Of a stretch of DNA of 64,000 nucleotides, positions 61,986 through 64,000 are shown piece after piece. The position numbers were made by a program, and so were the translations under genes. Under the pieces are notes generated by a model. It was given only the letters and a program-made list of their open reading frames with translations, made no database searches and had not been told where the DNA came from. Within the stretch, counting starts at the first letter, position 1. The number at the start of each line of letters is the position of its first letter. This DNA is from Streptomyces sp. NBC_01439 (lineage in GTDB: Bacteria > Actinomycetota > Actinomycetes > Streptomycetales > Streptomycetaceae). The DNA lies in contig NZ_CP109487.1 in NCBI RefSeq assembly GCF_036227605.1, positions 9,514,284-9,578,283 on the forward strand, in the 5' to 3' direction.

Positions 61986-64000
61986 CTACCGCGCCCAGTC
62001 CACGCCCAGCTCGGCGAGCGCGCCGAGCTGGGCGGTGTCGAGCCGGTCGCGGCGGGCCTTCTGGTTCCCGACCCAGATGCCCACACGGTGAGGGCCGTCG
62101 GGGAGCTCCTCGACCGCGCCGCGCCCCGGCATCCGGCCCTCCCGCGCCACGTACTGCGCCAGGGCCTGCAGGCCCTTCTGGAAAGCCTCCCCGCCCGCCC
62201 GCGGCCCGGACTTCGTGGTCGTCTTCGGCGCGGCCGTACGGGCCCGTGAGGCCTTCTTCACGCCGAGTTCGGCGAGCCGCCGCTGCTGCTCGGCGTTCAG
62301 CCGGCCCCAGTTCCTGCGCTGCGCGGCGAGCCACCGCCCCACGTCGTCTCCGTGCCGGGTCACACCGGGCACGACCGCGGTCAGGCGGGCGCCCTCGGCG
62401 AGGAGCTGCGCCAGGTAGGCGTAGTGCCGCTGCCAGTCCACCGTCCACCCGCGTTCGGCCGGGTTCCAGTCCGGATCGACCGCGGCCAGCGACGCCGCCC
62501 GACGCTCCGCGCGTACGGGGTCCTTCCCGAGCCCGCCGGGGCGGCGGATGTTCGTGAGCCACTGCCCGACCTGGACGTCCATGATCGCTGCGCCCCGCGG
62601 CGCCGCGAGGCTCCCGTGGAGGTCGTAGTAGGCCCGCGCCGCCCCGAGGTTGGCCTCGAAGCCGGCGTCGGCGGTGTCCCACACGACCCCCAGCTCCTCC
62701 AGCTCGGCCGCCCGTTCCCCGGTCATGGTCCCGGCCCGGTACGCGCGCCGCTGGTCCGACAGCCACCTGCCGAGGGGGAACGTCCCCGCGGTCTCGACGT
62801 GCTCGTACGGGACGTCCAGGTCCCCTTCGCGCTGCCGGTACCGGTACGCCGCCTCGGCGCCCCGACGCCAGTCCTGCCGCTCGGTGTTGATCACCTGGTA
62901 GTTGATCCACTTCGCGATCAACGCCGGGTCCCGCGGGGTCGCGAATCGCAACAGCAGTCGCGACTCCTCCTCGCCGTCCTCCGGCGCCTTCCCGACCGGC
63001 TGGGAGGGGTCTACGATCCTTTTCTGATTCTCCTGTGGAATAGCGAGCATTTCCACGGCCTTTTCATCATGTGCCCGCAGTCCTGCCAAAATTCGCACCA
63101 GCGGGCGGTAGGAATCCGACGAAAGCATGTCCTCCGGCTTTTCACCCTCCCGCAAAAACACGGGCACGATCAGGGTGGCCATCTTCCCCTCACCGGGCTT
63201 CTGCCGCAAAGCCCGACCGATCGCCTGGACAATATCGACAGCCGACCCCTTCGGATCGATCAGGGCCACGCTGTCGGTGGCCCGAATATCGACGCCCTCG
63301 CCCAGGACTCGACAATTACTGAGCACGGCACGCCCTGCCCTGCGCCCGAATTCCGCGAGCACGGACTGCCGGTGGGAACCCTCGTGTTCCCCGCACAGCC
63401 ACCCCGACCACACCCGCTCCGGATGCCGCCCCGGGTCGACGGCGTGCAGCCGCGCGGCGACCCGCTCCAGACCTGCGGCGAAGGCCTCCGCCTCCACCGT
63501 GCGGTGGTGGAACGTGATGGTCGTCTGCAGCCCGTACGCCGCCATCGTCTCCAGCAACGCGGTCTGCGTCGCCGCCAGCCGCTGCCCCCGCAACTGCTCC
63601 TCATACCGCTCCTCACTATTCAGCCGCTGCGGAGTAACAACAGGGTCAGTGAGTTCCGCCACCACAATCTGATACTTCGCCAAAAGCCCCCGCGAAATAG
63701 CCGAACCAAGCGAAAGCTCATAAACAACCGGCCCGAACACCGTCGGATCGTCCATCGAGCACGCGAGGTCCTTCGGCAGCCGGTCCCACCGCGGCCGGGA
63801 GACGTACACCCGCCCCTCCGCCTCAGCCTCCTCCCGCTCCCGACGCTCCTCCTCCGACGCGCGCCGGCGGGCCTCCTCCTGCTCCCGCTCCTGCGCCCGG
63901 GACCGCGGGGGCCGTTCCATCCAGATCCGGGGTGTCGCGGTCATGTAGAGCCGGCGCATCGCGGGGATGACCTCCTGGCGGTGGACATCCGCCCACGCCT
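61986..64000 (-). CDS. DEAD/DEAH helicase with helicase-associated domains (partial, 5' end outside window)
   Basis: 671 codons of the C-terminal part. At the window edge the sequence reads AWADVHRQEVIPAMRRLYMT, ATPRIW (motif III-type T-A-T-P-R), then GPVVYELSLGSAISRGLLAK, TITFHHRTVEAEAFAAGLER, RAVLSNCRVLGEGVDIRATD, DIVQAIGRALRQKPGEGKMA (motif VI), and several helicase-associated repeats (YRQREGDLDVPYEHVETAGT, FPLGRWLSDQRRAYRAG, MDVQVGQWLTNIRRPGGL, GIWVGNQKARRDRLDTAQLG). Motifs I and II lie beyond 64000. Large helicases of this architecture are typical near Streptomyces telomeres and on linear plasmids. Ends in ...GVDWAR-stop. Confidence 0.88.
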   Translation of the reverse strand, partial: AWADVHRQEVIPAMRRLYMTATPRIWMERPPRSRAQEREQEEARRRASEEERREREEAEAEGRVYVSRPRWDRLPKDLACSMDDPTVFGPVVYELSLGSAISRGLLAKYQIVVAELTDPVVTPQRLNSEERYEEQLRGQRLAATQTALLETMAAYGLQTTITFHHRTVEAEAFAAGLERVAARLHAVDPGRHPERVWSGWLCGEHEGSHRQSVLAEFGRRAGRAVLSNCRVLGEGVDIRATDSVALIDPKGSAVDIVQAIGRALRQKPGEGKMATLIVPVFLREGEKPEDMLSSDSYRPLVRILAGLRAHDEKAVEMLAIPQENQKRIVDPSQPVGKAPEDGEEESRLLLRFATPRDPALIAKWINYQVINTERQDWRRGAEAAYRYRQREGDLDVPYEHVETAGTFPLGRWLSDQRRAYRAGTMTGERAAELEELGVVWDTADAGFEANLGAARAYYDLHGSLAAPRGAAIMDVQVGQWLTNIRRPGGLGKDPVRAERRAASLAAVDPDWNPAERGWTVDWQRHYAYLAQLLAEGARLTAVVPGVTRHGDDVGRWLAAQRRNWGRLNAEQQRRLAELGVKKASRARTAAPKTTTKSGPRAGGEAFQKGLQALAQYVAREGRMPGRGAVEELPDGPHRVGIWVGNQKARRDRLDTAQLGALAELGVDWAR

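Overview
The sequence is very GC-rich actinobacterial DNA, almost certainly from a Streptomyces. Evidence: third-position GC coding bias, frequent GTG starts with GTGA/ATGA gene overlaps, and a telomere gene pair (tap-tpg, 45.0-47.7 kb). Those genes, the helicase-associated-domain helicase running off the right edge, and the density of insertion-sequence debris and broken genes suggest an arm of a linear chromosome or a linear plasmid. No telomere end is visible.

Layout. 0-6.7 kb: a minus-strand operon for a compact V/A-type rotary ATPase (stalk G/H-like, C, I, K, F, E, A, B, the last cut by the window edge), most genes joined by 4-base overlaps. 7.3-11.3 kb: a CBS-domain protein, TspO and several truncated genes (CoA-disulfide-reductase/rhodanese, MerR, DUF427, glycosyltransferase, tyrosine recombinase). 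11.6-15.1 kb: a metabolite:H+ symporter with a GAF/PucR-type regulator. 15.5-28 kb: an accessory zone of small proteins, remnants of IS110, IS481 and Tn3, frameshifted regulators, and the first copies of an uncharacterised repeated protein family, here called the AYDG family (W-x-AYDG ... C-x-C-GWRG ... PLYEAD).

28-36 kb: a MarR regulator with a nested palindromic operator, then large repeat proteins (ankyrin/HEAT, TPR, HEAT). These are separated by a conserved ~38-bp boundary sequence that usually runs straight into the 3' half of a secreted HNH nuclease gene. 36-44.7 kb: transposon debris, a truncated radical-SAM/SPASM gene with an overlapping 50-residue peptide gene (RiPP-like), an IS5-type element, a lipoprotein, a GNAT enzyme lying between the two halves of a split HNH gene, and an apparently complete IS3-family element.

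45-50 kb: tap and tpg (telomere replication), then small genes and the best intact AYDG gene. 50-55.6 kb: a defence island with a three-gene ABC-three-component-like operon (SMC/Rad50-like ATPase with zinc hook, middle component, restriction-endonuclease-like effector), a zinc-finger/membrane protein and an AlbA_2/Schlafen-like protein. 55.7-60.2 kb: a mobilisation module (possible oriT, MobC-like protein, MobA/VirD2-type relaxase and three accessory genes). 60.2-64 kb: a HTH protein, small membrane proteins, and a partial DEAD/DEAH helicase with helicase-associated domains.

Many frameshifts between 8 and 42 kb are single-base changes in GC-rich runs. They may be real decay of a chromosome arm or, in part, sequencing error. 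All family assignments come from motif recognition; no searches were run.
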